Source of the DNA: CAZKVJ01 sp964556225
GTDB taxonomy: Bacteria > Actinomycetota > Acidimicrobiia > Acidimicrobiales > Ilumatobacteraceae
Direction of reading: 5' to 3'
DNA length: 64,000 nt
Assembly: GCA_964556225.1 (NCBI GenBank)
Contig: CAZKVJ010000005.1
Location: forward strand, 149,305-213,304
Numbering within the stretch: the stretch's first letter is position 1; every line of letters begins with the position of its first letter. Positions 1 through 9,602 of the stretch are shown one piece after another. Under the pieces are notes generated by a model. That model saw only the letters and a program-made list of their open reading frames with translations. It did no database searches and was not told the DNA's origin. The translations under genes were made by a program, and so were the position numbers.

Positions 1-1216
1 TCGCCGCCGGGTCGCCGCCTCCGGCATCGAGCAGCTCGGCCAGCACCGCCTTGGCCTGGGTGGCAGTCAGCTTCCCACCGGCCTCCAGCGCGGCCAGCGC
101 CGCCAGGTCGCTCGCCGGCACTCCCGGCGTCGGGCCCTCCTCGGCGTACGCCTGCTGCACGTGGACCAGCACCCGCCCGGCGTCGCCACCGGCATCGATG
201 GCCGCCAGCACGTAGTCGTCCTGTCCCCGCTCGACCACCACCATGACCGCCTCGCTGTCGGCGGCCGCTCCGGTCGCTGCGGCCAGCCGGGCCCGGCGCG
301 CCGCCGGCAGCATCGGCAGCGAGTCACGGACCTCGGCGATCCACGCCTCGTCCGGTGCCAGCGGCACCAGGTCCGGCTCGAGGAAGTACCGGTAGTCGTC
401 GGCGTCCTCCTTCGAGCGCAGCATGTGCGTACGCCCATCGGTCTCGTCCCAGTGACGGGTCTCCTGACGCACCGGCTCACCGGCCTCGAGCAGGTCGATC
501 TGGCGCCGGGCCTCGTACTCGATCGCCCGTCCCAGCGAGCGGACCGAGTTCACGTTCTTGATCTCGCAGCGGGTGCCGAGCTCCTCGCCAGGCCGGCGCA
601 CCGACACGTTGGCGTCGACGCGCATCGAGCCCTCCTCCATCTTGGCGTCGGAGGCGCCGATGGCGACCAGGATCGCCCGCAGCTCGGTGACGTACTGGCG
701 GGCCTGCTCGACGGTGCGGATGTCCGGCCGCCCGACGATCTCCACCAGCGGCACGCCGGCGCGGTTGAAGTCGATGAGCGAGTAGTCGCTGCCGTGGATC
801 CGCCCGCCGGCCCCGCCGTAGTGGGTGGACTTCCCGGTGTCCTCCTCGAGGTGGACCCGCTCGATGCCGATGCGGGTGCCGTCGGGCAGCGCCAGCCACC
901 CGTCGACGTTCAGCGGCTGGTCGTACTGGCTGATCTGATACGCCTTGGGAAGGTCCGGGTAGAAGTAGTTCTTCCGGTGGAACGTGCTCGGCTGCACCTG
1001 GCAGTTCAGTGCAAGGCCGATCATCATCGCCAGCTCCACCGCCCGGCGGTTCAGCACCGGCAAGGCGCCAGGCAAGCCGAGGCTGACCGGGTCGATGTGC
1101 GTGTTCGGGTCGTCACCGAAGCGGTTCGGGCTGGCGCTGAACAGCTTGGTGCGGGTGGCCAGCTCGACGTGTACCTCGAGCCCGACCACCATCTCCCATC
1201 CGTCGATCGTGGTCAT
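1..1216 (-). CDS. gatB: Aspartyl/glutamyl-tRNA(Asn/Gln) amidotransferase subunit B, C-terminus cut by window edge
   Basis: GatB binds mischarged Glu-tRNA(Gln) or Asp-tRNA(Asn) and phosphorylates the misacylated residue, which is then amidated with ammonia from GatA in the cytosol. About 405 codons are visible. They begin MTTIDGWEMVVGLEVHVEL, with the family hallmark GLEVHVEL at residues 12-19, then the YFYPDLPKAYQISQYDQP and IERVHLEEDTGK signatures. Family members run to about 480-500 residues, so the helical/YqeY-like tRNA-binding tail lies outside the window. The ATG start overlaps the gatA stop (ATGA), the usual sign of translational coupling in gatCAB. The identification is secure. Confidence 0.96.
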   Translation of the reverse strand, partial: MTTIDGWEMVVGLEVHVELATRTKLFSASPNRFGDDPNTHIDPVSLGLPGALPVLNRRAVELAMMIGLALNCQVQPSTFHRKNYFYPDLPKAYQISQYDQPLNVDGWLALPDGTRIGIERVHLEEDTGKSTHYGGAGGRIHGSDYSLIDFNRAGVPLVEIVGRPDIRTVEQARQYVTELRAILVAIGASDAKMEEGSMRVDANVSVRRPGEELGTRCEIKNVNSVRSLGRAIEYEARRQIDLLEAGEPVRQETRHWDETDGRTHMLRSKEDADDYRYFLEPDLVPLAPDEAWIAEVRDSLPMLPAARRARLAAATGAAADSEAVMVVVERGQDDYVLAAIDAGGDAGRVLVHVQQAYAEEGPTPGVPASDLAALAALEAGGKLTATQAKAVLAELLDAGGGDPAA

Positions 1217-2655
1217 GACCCGACTCCTGCGCGTTCGAGGGCGGCCGCCACCCGGAACATCACCGCCTCGCCGAGCATGGGCGCCAGCACCTGCACGCCG
1301 ACCGGCAGGCCGCCCGCACCGGTGCCGAACGGCACGCTCATCCCCGGATGGCCGGCCAGGTTCGTCGGGATGGTGTAGGTGTCGCAGAGGTACATCGCCA
1401 GCGGGTTGTCGGTCTTGGCGCCGAGCGGGAAGGCGACGGTCGGCGACGTCGGTGTCAGCAGCACGTCCGCGCTGCGATACGCGGCGTCGAAGTCCTGGGC
1501 GATCAGCCGGCGGACCTTCAGCGCCTTGCCGTAGTAGGCGTCGTAGTAGCCGGCCGACAGGGCGTACGTGCCGAGCATGATGCGACGCTTCACCTCTGCT
1601 CCGAAGCCCGCCTCACGGGTGGCGGCGTACATGGCGTTGGTGTCCGCGGCCGGCACCCGCAAGCCGTAGCGGACGCCGTCGTAGCGGGCCAGGTTGCTGC
1701 TGGCCTCCGCCGGCGCGACCAGGTAGTAGGCGGTGAGCCCGTACGTGAACGCCGGCACCTGCACGTCGACCATCGTGGCGCCGGCGGCGCGCAGGGCGTC
1801 GAAGGCGGCCTCCAGCCGCTCGAGCACATCGGCGTCGGCGCCGCCCGGCAGGTCGACGATCCGTCCGACCCTCAGGCCCTCCACACCCTGGTCGAGCACC
1901 GTCGACAGCGCAGGGGCAGGTTGCGGGATGGACGTGGAGTCGTGCGGATCGTGGCCGCCGATCACCTCCAGCAGCGCGGCGGCGTCGGCAACGGTCGTGG
2001 CGAACGGACCGATCTGGTCGAGGCTCGACGCGAACGCCACCAGGCCCCAGCGCGACACCAGGCCGTAGGTGGGCTTGACGCCGACGACGCCGCACAGCGC
2101 GGCGGGTTGGCGGATCGACCCGCCAGTGTCGCTGCCGAGCGACACGGGGGCGAACCCGGCCGCCACGGCGGCGGCGCTGCCACCGCTGCTGCCGCCGGGG
2201 ACGCGCGAGGTGTCGTGGGGGTTGCGGGTGGGCCCGAACGCCGAGTTCTCGGTGCTCGACCCCATGGCGAACTCGTCCAGGTTCGTCTTGCCGATCGCCA
2301 CGGCGCCGGCGGCGGCCAGCCGCTTCACGACGGTGGCGTCGTACGGCGGGCGCCACCCCTCGAGGATTCGGCTGCTGCAGGTGGTCGGCACCCCGCGGGT
2401 GCACAGGTTGTCCTTCAGCGCGATCGGCACCCCGGCCAGCGGTCCCGGGTCCTCGCCCCGCGCCACCTGCTCGTCGACGGCGGCGGCGGCGGCACGGGCC
2501 GGCTCGGCCATGACCAGGTTGAACGCGTGCACCTCCGGTTCGCGCTCGGCGATGCGGACGAGGTGCTCGTCGAGCACGTCCAGCGCCCGCCGGCGTCCGG
2601 CGCGCACGTCGGCGGCGATCGCGAGCGCCGTCGTGGCACCCGGCCCGGCGGTCAC
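1213..2655 (-). CDS. gatA: Aspartyl/glutamyl-tRNA amidotransferase subunit A (amidase)
   Basis: GatA is the glutaminase subunit of GatCAB: it releases ammonia from glutamine and channels it to GatB. The 480-residue product has the amidase-signature Ser-cisSer-Lys triad in place: Lys81 (in LKDN), Ser156 (in GGSSGGS) and Ser180 (in GSDTGGSIR). It has full family length. It overlaps gatC by 4 nt upstream and gatB by 4 nt downstream, so the three genes form one tightly coupled operon. Because this indirect route is present, the organism probably makes Gln-tRNA and/or Asn-tRNA by transamidation; which one cannot be told from this window. Confidence 0.97.
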   Translation of the reverse strand: MTAGPGATTALAIAADVRAGRRRALDVLDEHLVRIAEREPEVHAFNLVMAEPARAAAAAVDEQVARGEDPGPLAGVPIALKDNLCTRGVPTTCSSRILEGWRPPYDATVVKRLAAAGAVAIGKTNLDEFAMGSSTENSAFGPTRNPHDTSRVPGGSSGGSAAAVAAGFAPVSLGSDTGGSIRQPAALCGVVGVKPTYGLVSRWGLVAFASSLDQIGPFATTVADAAALLEVIGGHDPHDSTSIPQPAPALSTVLDQGVEGLRVGRIVDLPGGADADVLERLEAAFDALRAAGATMVDVQVPAFTYGLTAYYLVAPAEASSNLARYDGVRYGLRVPAADTNAMYAATREAGFGAEVKRRIMLGTYALSAGYYDAYYGKALKVRRLIAQDFDAAYRSADVLLTPTSPTVAFPLGAKTDNPLAMYLCDTYTIPTNLAGHPGMSVPFGTGAGGLPVGVQVLAPMLGEAVMFRVAAALERAGVGS

Positions 2656-2954
2656 AGCTCCATCCCGATGATCGGCGGCACCCGGAAGCGGCCGTCCTCG
2701 GCGTCAGGGGCAGCCGCCAGCACCTCGTCGCGGTCGAGCGTGTCCGCCTCGACGTCGTCGCGCAGCACATTCACGAGCGGGTAGGGCTGGTTCATCGGCG
2801 CCACGTCATCGAGGTCGAGCGCGTCGATGTCGGCGAAGTGGTCGAGCATGCTGGCGAGCTGGCGGGTGTAGACCTCGATCTCCTCGGCGCTCAGCTCCAG
2901 TCGGGCGAGCTTGGCCACCTTCACGATCTCGGCGCCGGTGATACGTTCGGACAC
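2652..2954 (-). CDS. gatC: Aspartyl/glutamyl-tRNA amidotransferase subunit C
   Basis: GatC is the small belt-like subunit that wraps and stabilises GatA-GatB. The 100-residue product begins MSERITGAEIVKVAKLARLEL, the typical GatC N-terminal helix. It ends in the conserved RFRVPPIIG segment that threads across the complex. The start is GTG. No Shine-Dalgarno is visible, but TAGCAT ends 8 nt upstream, so a leaderless transcript starting at or near the GTG is likely. It is the first gene of gatCAB. Confidence 0.95.
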   Translation of the reverse strand: MSERITGAEIVKVAKLARLELSAEEIEVYTRQLASMLDHFADIDALDLDDVAPMNQPYPLVNVLRDDVEADTLDRDEVLAAAPDAEDGRFRVPPIIGMEL

Positions 2955-2962
2955 GGGGTCCG

Positions 2963-2968
2963 ATGCTA
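2963..2968 (-). promoter_or_regulatory. Putative -10 of gatCAB (TAGCAT)
   Basis: On the minus strand TAGCAT is followed by 8 nt and then the gatC GTG. No convincing -35 is seen. Confidence 0.5.
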
Positions 2969-3018
2969 CGGCTCAGATGGGCCGGATGATGCCCGCAACC
3001 GATCGTCCCTCGCTCGCT

Positions 3019-3090
3019 CGTTCTGGGCACATCGCGCCGACCGCCCGGCTCAACCACCAGGTCGGACGTCGGGCCCGCGTGCCCAGAACG
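3019..3090. terminator. Inverted repeat downstream of alpha-galactosidase
   Basis: Perfect 12-bp arms CGTTCTGGGCAC (3019-3030) and GTGCCCAGAACG (3079-3090) enclose 48 nt that contain a nested CCGACC/GGTCGG stem (3037-3042 / 3060-3065). It lies just past the alpha-galactosidase stop, as expected of a terminator, although there is no U-tract. The arm sequence recurs at 44118-44170, so it may instead be a dispersed palindromic element. Confidence 0.55.
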
Positions 3091-3115
3091 GATGCACACC
3101 GCCGCGGCGCGCCCC

Positions 3116-5260
3116 TCACGGCGACTCGACGGCTTGCAGGTGGATCAGCGCGGCCGACTCGGGGAGCAGCGGCGGGGGGCGCACGCCGGCGGCGGCCAGC
3201 TGGCGGCCGGTGAGCACAACACCGTCGGCCATCCATGCCGGCTCCCCCCACGTGAGGCCGCCGAGCTCGCCCGGCAGGCGCAAGCGTGTCAGCCGATAGC
3301 TACGGTCGGCGTGGAGGCCGGGGAGGCGCAGCGGCCCGGGCACCAGCGGTCCCGACGTGGCCAGCTGCACGTACGCCACCACCGCCGCCGACCGGTCGGC
3401 CGCGTACACGCCGTGCGCCAGCGTGGCCGGGTCATCGAGGTCGAAGCGCACCACGTCGCCGCCGTGCAGCAGCGGGCGCAGCTCCTTGTGCAGCGCGATC
3501 GCGGCCGCCAGCACCTGGCGCTCGTGGTCGTCCATGGCGAGCAGGTCGGCCTCCACGCCGAGGTGCCCGAACAGCGCGGTGACCGCCCGGAACGCCATGC
3601 GGTGGCGGCGCCCGGTGGTGTGCGCGGTGCCCGGACCGATGTGGGCGCCCATCACCTCCGGCGGCACGAGCATCGACGTGCCTCGCTGGATGAGCTGGCG
3701 CTCCAAGGCGTCGTTGCAGTCGCTGGTCCACACCCGCACCGCCCGACGCAGCACCTCGAGGTCGATGCGCCCCCCGCCGGAGGCGCAGCTCTCCAGCTCG
3801 ACGCCGGGGTGACGGGCGGCCAGCTCGTCCATCAGCCGGTACACGGCCTGGGTCTGGCGGTGCGTGCCGGCCGCGCCGCTCGCGCCGCTGCCCTGCGCGT
3901 GGTCCCGGTTCATGTCCCACTTCACGAACGCGATGTCGTGATCGCGCAGCAGCGCGTCGAGCTGGGTGAGCACGTGGTCGAACGCCTCGGGCCGGCCCAG
4001 GTCGAGGACCAGCTGGTTGCGACCCAGCACCGCCTCGTAGCCCTGCGTCGCCAACGCCCACTCGGGGTGAGCCCGGTAGAGGTCGCTGTCGGGGTTCACC
4101 ATCTCCGGCTCCACCCAGATCCCGAACTCCATCCCCAGGGCCCGCACGTGGTCGATGAGAGGGGTGAGACCGTCGGGGTACACCTCGGCGTCCACCCACC
4201 AGTCGCCGAGCCCGGCTCGGTCGTCACGGCGGCCGTGGAACCAGCCGTCGTCGAGCACGAAGCGCTCGGCACCGACCTCGGCAGCGGCGGCGGCCAACCG
4301 GAACAGCCGGTCGAGGTCGTGGTCGAAGTACTGCGCCTCCCATGTGTTGACGAGCACCGGGCGGGGACGGTCCGGACCCGGGTGGTGCGGGCGAGCGCGC
4401 TGGAAGCGGTGGAAGCGCCAGCTTGCCGGCGTCAGACCGTCCGCGGAGTGCACGGCGATCACCTGTGGGGTGCGGTACGACTCGCCCGGCGCGAGGACCA
4501 CCTCGCCGGGGTGCAGGAGCTCGCCGAGCTGCAGGCACCGCCGCCCGTCGGCCAGGCGCTCGGCGGCGACCGAGTGGTTCCCGCTCCAGGCGAGGTGGGC
4601 GCCCCACACCTCGCCGCTCCACTCCCCGAAGCCGGTGGTCCCGGCCCAGACCAGCGGCAGGTGATCATGGGATGTCCGGCCCCTGCGGTTCTCGGCCACC
4701 CAGTTGCCGTCGGCCCACGCCCGGCGCTGTGGCTGCGCCTCGCGACACCAGCGGCCGGTGAAGGTCACCAGCTCGGCAGCGTGCGACGTCAGCGGGAGCG
4801 TGACGTCGAGGCGCTCGAGGAGATAGCGGGTGCTGCCTCGGTTCTCGAGGGTCAGCGCGACCACGAGCGCCTCCGACGACGGGTCGAGTGCGACCTCCGA
4901 CACCAGCGAGAGCCCGGCCGCCTCGTCGAGCGACCGAGCGACCAGCCGGGTGCCCTCGACCTCGTGACCGGCCGGCACGAATCGGGGCGCCCACGCCACC
5001 CCACCCGGACGGTGGCCGGCGAGGCCGGGACGACCCGGGTAGCCGGCACCGTGCTCGGGCACCAGTGACAGCGGGGCGTCGCGGTCGAGCCCGGCGAAGC
5101 CCACGGGTCGGTCGAGGGATCGAGCCAGCGCGTCGAGATCGACGCCCGCGCCGAGGCTGGCGCCCCAGTGGAGGATCGCCGGCACGCCGGTGCCGCAGTC
5201 GAGGATCACGCTCGTGGTCGCGGTCGCGAGGTGGACCAGGTCCGCACGGTCGGGGAGCAC
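3116..5260 (-). CDS. Alpha-galactosidase, glycoside hydrolase family 36
   Basis: Retaining exo-glycosidase that removes terminal alpha-1,6-galactose from raffinose-type sugars or galacto-oligosaccharides. The 714-residue protein has the GH36 layout: an N-terminal beta-sandwich (about 1-290), a TIM barrel with VLDDGWF (335-341) and GIWVEPEMV (380-388), then a C-terminal beta domain. The nucleophile is Asp449 in KWDMNR and the acid/base is Asp514 in WTSDCND. No signal peptide is seen, so it acts in the cytosol on imported oligosaccharides. The GTG start is 6 nt after a TAACGT hexamer and back to back with galT, so release of galactose and Leloir-type handling are probably co-regulated. Confidence 0.92.
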   Translation of the reverse strand: MLPDRADLVHLATATTSVILDCGTGVPAILHWGASLGAGVDLDALARSLDRPVGFAGLDRDAPLSLVPEHGAGYPGRPGLAGHRPGGVAWAPRFVPAGHEVEGTRLVARSLDEAAGLSLVSEVALDPSSEALVVALTLENRGSTRYLLERLDVTLPLTSHAAELVTFTGRWCREAQPQRRAWADGNWVAENRRGRTSHDHLPLVWAGTTGFGEWSGEVWGAHLAWSGNHSVAAERLADGRRCLQLGELLHPGEVVLAPGESYRTPQVIAVHSADGLTPASWRFHRFQRARPHHPGPDRPRPVLVNTWEAQYFDHDLDRLFRLAAAAAEVGAERFVLDDGWFHGRRDDRAGLGDWWVDAEVYPDGLTPLIDHVRALGMEFGIWVEPEMVNPDSDLYRAHPEWALATQGYEAVLGRNQLVLDLGRPEAFDHVLTQLDALLRDHDIAFVKWDMNRDHAQGSGASGAAGTHRQTQAVYRLMDELAARHPGVELESCASGGGRIDLEVLRRAVRVWTSDCNDALERQLIQRGTSMLVPPEVMGAHIGPGTAHTTGRRHRMAFRAVTALFGHLGVEADLLAMDDHERQVLAAAIALHKELRPLLHGGDVVRFDLDDPATLAHGVYAADRSAAVVAYVQLATSGPLVPGPLRLPGLHADRSYRLTRLRLPGELGGLTWGEPAWMADGVVLTGRQLAAAGVRPPPLLPESAALIHLQAVESP

Positions 5261-5266
5261 CGGCCC

Positions 5267-5276
5267 ACGTTACGGT
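5267..5276. promoter_or_regulatory. Overlapping divergent -10 elements for alpha-galactosidase and galT
   Basis: The 10-bp block ACGTTACGGT reads TAACGT on the minus strand (5272-5267, 6 nt before the GTG at 5260). On the plus strand it reads TACGGT (5271-5276, 7 nt before the GTG at 5284). The two hexamers share the central TA, so one AT step could serve transcription in both directions. Confidence 0.5.
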
Positions 5277-5283
5277 GTGCCGG

Positions 5284-6115
<832 letters not shown>

Positions 6116-6126
<11 letters not shown>

Positions 6127-7006
6127 CGGGCTCGTCCCCGCCGACCGCCTCGGCCGGCTCCTCGGCCGGCTCGTCGGGCGCCGGCTGCAGGGCGGGCGGC
6201 AGCGGGGCGGTCTGGCCGCGGTGGCGGGCCCAGTCGATGACCAAGAACGCGAGCGACCCGACGATCAGCACGAGGGCCATCCACTGGTTGAGCCGCAGCC
6301 CGCCGCCCTCCTTGGCCGGGTCGATGCGCAACCCCTCGATCCAGAAGCGCCCGAGCCCGTAGCCCAGCGTGTAGAAGGCCAGCAGGCGGCCCGGCCACAG
6401 CCGGAACCGGCGGTCGATCCACAGCAGCACGAACATCAGTGCCAGGTTCCAGAGCGACTCGTAGAGGAAGGTGGGGTGGAACGTGGTGCCGGCCGGATAG
6501 CCGGCCGCGATCGCCTTGTCGTCGGACACCTCCAGCGCCCACGGCAGGTCCGTGGGGCGCCCGAACAGCTCCTGGTTCCACCAGTTGCCGATGCGCCCGA
6601 TCGCCTGTGCCAGCGCCAGCGCCGGGGCCACGCAGTTGAGCCCCCAGCCGAGCGGGATGTGGCGGTGCCGCCCGGCCAGCAGACCGACGACCACCCCGAG
6701 GAAGATGCCGCCGGGGATGCCGAGACCGCCCTCCCAGATGCGAACGATCTTGCCCGGGTCGTCCTCGAACAGCTGCCAGTCCGTGATCACGTGGTACAGG
6801 CGCGCCCCGATGACGCCCGCCGGCACGGCCCACAGCGCGATGTAGCTGACGTCGTCGCGGGTGCCGATGCCCTTCTCCTCGAAGCGCCGCCCCGCCAGCC
6901 ACACCGCGGCGATCACCCCGATCGCGATCATCAGCCCGTACGCGTTGAGCTGCAGCGGGCCGATCTCGAGCGTGCCCGACGACGGGCTCGGGATGGTCGC
7001 GAGCAT
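6116..7006 (-). CDS. lgt: Prolipoprotein diacylglyceryl transferase
   Basis: Lgt is an inner-membrane enzyme that moves diacylglycerol from phosphatidylglycerol to the lipobox cysteine of prolipoproteins. The 296-residue protein has about seven hydrophobic segments and the Lgt signature GRIGNWWNQELFG, with the essential Arg and Asn. It also has EGGLGIPGG and the C-terminal YGLGRFWIEGLR. A short acidic tail follows the last membrane segment. The window encodes several lipoproteins that would be its substrates (TlpA-like, Sco1, PCu(A)C, sortase, PQQ dehydrogenase, PstS) and an Lnt-like protein at 16.8-18.3 kb. Confidence 0.95.
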
Positions 7007-7012
7007 GGCGGT

Positions 7013-7018
7013 GTTCTA
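7013..7018 (-). promoter_or_regulatory. Putative -10 of lgt (TAGAAC)
   Basis: TAGAAC on the minus strand ends 6 nt before the lgt ATG. No ribosome-binding site is visible between them. Confidence 0.4.
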
Positions 7019-7049
7019 TCGCGCCAGGGCGCGCATCGCCCGGCACGGA

Positions 7050-7065
7050 TTGACCCGCCGGTCAA
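7050..7065. promoter_or_regulatory. Candidate TetR-family operator palindrome
   Basis: TTGACC-CGCC-GGTCAA is a 16-bp perfect inverted repeat with 6-bp arms. It lies 20 nt before the TetR start codon and inside the divergent lgt/tetR gap, the usual site of a TetR autoregulatory operator. Binding by the adjacent regulator is inferred. Confidence 0.5.
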
Positions 7066-7085
7066 GGGCTGGTTGACTCCCGGCC

Positions 7086-7700
7086 ATGGCAGGGGCCACG
7101 CGCTTGACGGAGCAGGGCCGCGAGCGCAAGCAGCAGCTGCTCGACGCCGCGTCGGAGCTGTTCGCCAGCCGCGGCTACGAGTCGACCCGCATCGCCGACA
7201 TCTGCGCCGCGGCGGGGGTGGCCAAGGGGCTCTTCTACTGGTACTTCGACACCAAGGACAGCCTCTTCGCCGAGCTGGTGCGCAGCATGCGCCTGGCGCT
7301 GCGCCGGGCCCAAGCCGCGGCCATGGACCCCCGGACCGACCCGGTGGCCCGCATCCGAGCCGGCTCCGAGGCCACCATGCGCTTCATGGCCGAGCATCGC
7401 GCCTACTACGCGCTCTTGGACCACGAGCGTGTCGGCACCCACGACCCTGCGGTGGCCGACACCTTGAGCGAGGGCGCCGAGGTCTATGCCAGCGACGTCG
7501 AGCGGTTGGTGCGCGAGGGTCAGGCGCTCGGGCTGATCCCCGACGCCGATCCGCGCCTCATCGCCGCCGGTGTGGTGGGAACGGTGTCGAGCTTCGGACA
7601 CGCGATGCGCTCCGGACGGCTCACCCAGGATCCCGACGAGCTCGCCGCCTTCGTGGGCGAGTGGGTCGAGCGGGCCGTCGCGGGGACCCGGCCCGGCTGA
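7086..7700 (+). CDS. TetR/AcrR-family transcriptional regulator
   Basis: A 204-residue DNA-binding repressor. The N-terminal helix-turn-helix (about residues 14-60) runs from LLDAASELFASRGYESTRIADI to VAKGLFYWYFDTKDSLFAEL, which is diagnostic of TetR. The C-terminal half is an all-helical ligand/dimerisation domain whose ligand cannot be predicted. A TTGACC-N4-GGTCAA palindrome just upstream is a likely autoregulatory operator. It is convergent with the HD-GYP gene, 5 nt away, so its regulon is not obvious from position; lgt, divergent across the palindrome, could be affected. Confidence 0.9.
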   Translation: MAGATRLTEQGRERKQQLLDAASELFASRGYESTRIADICAAAGVAKGLFYWYFDTKDSLFAELVRSMRLALRRAQAAAMDPRTDPVARIRAGSEATMRFMAEHRAYYALLDHERVGTHDPAVADTLSEGAEVYASDVERLVREGQALGLIPDADPRLIAAGVVGTVSSFGHAMRSGRLTQDPDELAAFVGEWVERAVAGTRPG

Positions 7701-7705
7701 CCAGC

Positions 7706-9475
7706 TCAGGCCTCGTCGGCCACGCTCACCCCGGCGACGGGGGTCGGGTCCTCGTGACGGAGCCACGACTCGAACGCCGCCACCACCCCGGGGTCGAACT
7801 TGGTGCCGGCCTGGGCGACGATGTAGCGAGCCGCTTCCTCGTGCGACCACGGTCCCCGGTGCGTGCGACGGGAGACCAGCGCGTCGTAGACGTCGGCCAC
7901 GGCGACGATGCGAGCCGACAGCGGGATGTCGGTACCGGCGAGCCCGGCCGGATAGCCCGAGCCGTCCCAGCGCTCGTGGTGCGCGACGGCCACCTCGGCG
8001 GCGAGCTGCACCAACGGCAACGTGCTGCCCCCCAGGATCTGGGCGCCGATCTCGGTGTGGCGCTGCACCTCGCGGCGGTCGTCGGGGGTGAGCGGCCCGG
8101 GGTTGTGGAGGATCCGCTCGGAGATCCCCAGCTTGCCGATGTCGTGCAGGCGTGCCGCCCGTCGCAGCTGCTCGGCCCACAGCGGCGACTGCGCCAGGCG
8201 CAGGGCCAGGTCGGCGGCCAGGTCGCCCACGCGGCAGTGGTGGGCGAGCTCGTTCGGCGCGTCGCCCTCGGCGAGCGCGGCCAGGCGCTCCAGCGCGGCG
8301 AGCTGGAAGGTCTCGATCGACGAGGTGCGCCCCTGCACCAGCTCCTCGAGCTCGGTGGTGCGCAGGCGCAGGATCTCCGCCTGCTGGCGGGCCTGTTCGG
8401 TGTCGTGCGCGATCTGGAGGGTCCGGATCCGAAGGTCCGTGCCCTCGTTGAACAGCGCCAGGTTGACCTCGAAGCGCGCCTCTTGGTGGGCCAGCGCCTC
8501 CTCGAAGCGGCCCAGCGTCTTGAGCGTGTTGGCCAGCTCGGTGTGCACCTCGAGCTCGGTGGACTTCGAACCAGCCAGCTTCGAGTCCGAGCCAGCCGCT
8601 CGGGCCATCTCCAGCGCCTGCTCGAGATGCTCGAGCGCCCGCTCGCCGTCGCCGCCGGCGGTGGCACAGCGTCCCAGGTTCAGCTGGATCTCGGCTCGCG
8701 CCAGCGGGTTGGCCTCGCCGCCGTCTGCCTCACTGCGGTCGAGGGCGTCGATGGCCTGGACCAAGAGGTCCTCCGCGCCGCGCACGTCGCCGAGGCCGAG
8801 GAACACCTTCCCGAGGATGTTCAGAACGTCGGGCACGAAGGCCGGGGCGTGGGTACGGGACAGCTCGAGCGCTTGCTCGCCCAGGCTCGCCGCCAGCAGA
8901 TACTCCCGTCGCTCGGCGCGGATCATCGCCATGTTGGCCAGAGTGAGCGCATCGAAGTCCGGGCGCTCGAGCACGCGGTTCGCCGCCAGCGCCGCCTCGT
9001 AGGTGACCACCGCCCGGTCGGTGTCGCCGAGCGCCTGGTAGATGGAGGCGACGGCGTTCAGCAGGTTGCCCTCGTCGACCCGATGGTCCGTAGCCCGGTA
9101 GCGGTCGACGGCATCGAGGCAGCACGACAGGGCTTCGCTGTAGTTCCCGGCGCCGAACTGCACGATCCCCATGAGGTTCAGCGCCCACGCGAGGACCACG
9201 TTGGCGCCGGCTTCCATGGCCAGGTCACGGGCTTCGACGGCGAGGGCGAAGGCCTCGTCGGCCTTCCCGGCGTAGTACTGCAGCGACGCCAGCCGGTAGA
9301 GGGCCTCGGCCTCGCCGGCACGGTCGCCGTGAGCGTGGGCGAGCGAGCGGGCCTGCTGCACGAGCACCAGCGCGGCCGCCGGATCGGTCTGTTCGTGGTG
9401 GCGCGCCCGAGCCAGCAGGTCGCGCACCTCGTGCGATCCCTGCCCGGGAGTGGTGACGACGCCGTGTCCCGCCAA
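7706..9475 (-). CDS. TPR-repeat / HD-GYP domain signalling protein
   Basis: Probable cyclic-di-GMP phosphodiesterase with a protein-interaction region. Residues about 1-360 are helical TPR-like repeats. A heptad-rich linker (about 370-420, ending LRLRTTELEELVQGR) leads into an HD-GYP domain with HDIGK and HHERWDGSGYP, both catalytic motifs intact. The start is TTG at 9475, chosen because GGGAGGAGG sits 5 nt upstream and the similarity stops there; this gives 589 residues. No membrane segment is seen, so it is cytosolic. A hairpin at 9492-9513 lies in its leader. No GGDEF partner is in the window. Confidence 0.85.
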   Translation of the reverse strand: MAGHGVVTTPGQGSHEVRDLLARARHHEQTDPAAALVLVQQARSLAHAHGDRAGEAEALYRLASLQYYAGKADEAFALAVEARDLAMEAGANVVLAWALNLMGIVQFGAGNYSEALSCCLDAVDRYRATDHRVDEGNLLNAVASIYQALGDTDRAVVTYEAALAANRVLERPDFDALTLANMAMIRAERREYLLAASLGEQALELSRTHAPAFVPDVLNILGKVFLGLGDVRGAEDLLVQAIDALDRSEADGGEANPLARAEIQLNLGRCATAGGDGERALEHLEQALEMARAAGSDSKLAGSKSTELEVHTELANTLKTLGRFEEALAHQEARFEVNLALFNEGTDLRIRTLQIAHDTEQARQQAEILRLRTTELEELVQGRTSSIETFQLAALERLAALAEGDAPNELAHHCRVGDLAADLALRLAQSPLWAEQLRRAARLHDIGKLGISERILHNPGPLTPDDRREVQRHTEIGAQILGGSTLPLVQLAAEVAVAHHERWDGSGYPAGLAGTDIPLSARIVAVADVYDALVSRRTHRGPWSHEEAARYIVAQAGTKFDPGVVAAFESWLRHEDPTPVAGVSVADEA

Positions 9476-9491
9476 CGTTGCCTCCTCCCAC

Positions 9492-9513
9492 GTTCTCGGC
9501 GGACACCGAGAAC
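9492..9513. promoter_or_regulatory. Leader hairpin/operator upstream of the HD-GYP gene
   Basis: GTTCTCGG (9492-9499) and CCGAGAAC (9506-9513) are perfect 8-bp arms with a 6-nt loop. They end about 3 nt before the strong GGGAGGAGG ribosome-binding site on the minus strand. It could be an operator or an RNA stem that modulates translation. Confidence 0.4.
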
Positions 9514-9528
9514 CGTACGAGACGACGC

Positions 9529-9559
9529 AGTGTAGCGCAGTGACCGCTATCTGTGGCAA
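9529..9559 (-). promoter_or_regulatory. Putative promoter of the HD-GYP gene
   Basis: On the minus strand TTGCCA (9559-9554), a 19-nt spacer, then TACACT (9534-9529). The -35 matches TTGACA at 5 of 6 positions; the spacer is slightly long. It would give a leader of about 45 nt containing the 9492-9513 hairpin and the ribosome-binding site. Confidence 0.4.
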
Positions 9560-9596
9560 GTCCTCCACTCCGGGCGGTCGTCGGTCGCGCGCCTCG

Positions 9597-9602
9597 TATC
9601 GT
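9597..9602 (+). promoter_or_regulatory. Putative -10 of the M48 protease gene (TATCGT)
   Basis: TATCGT ends 12 nt before the ATG at 9615, with no ribosome-binding site in between. Confidence 0.35.

Noticed and set aside
6221..9535. Very long open frame (about 1100 codons) on the plus strand
   Set aside because: It is antisense to lgt and the HD-GYP gene and crosses the TetR gene in another frame. Its composition is Arg/Gly/Pro/His-rich with no domain; such frames are normal shadows in high-GC DNA.
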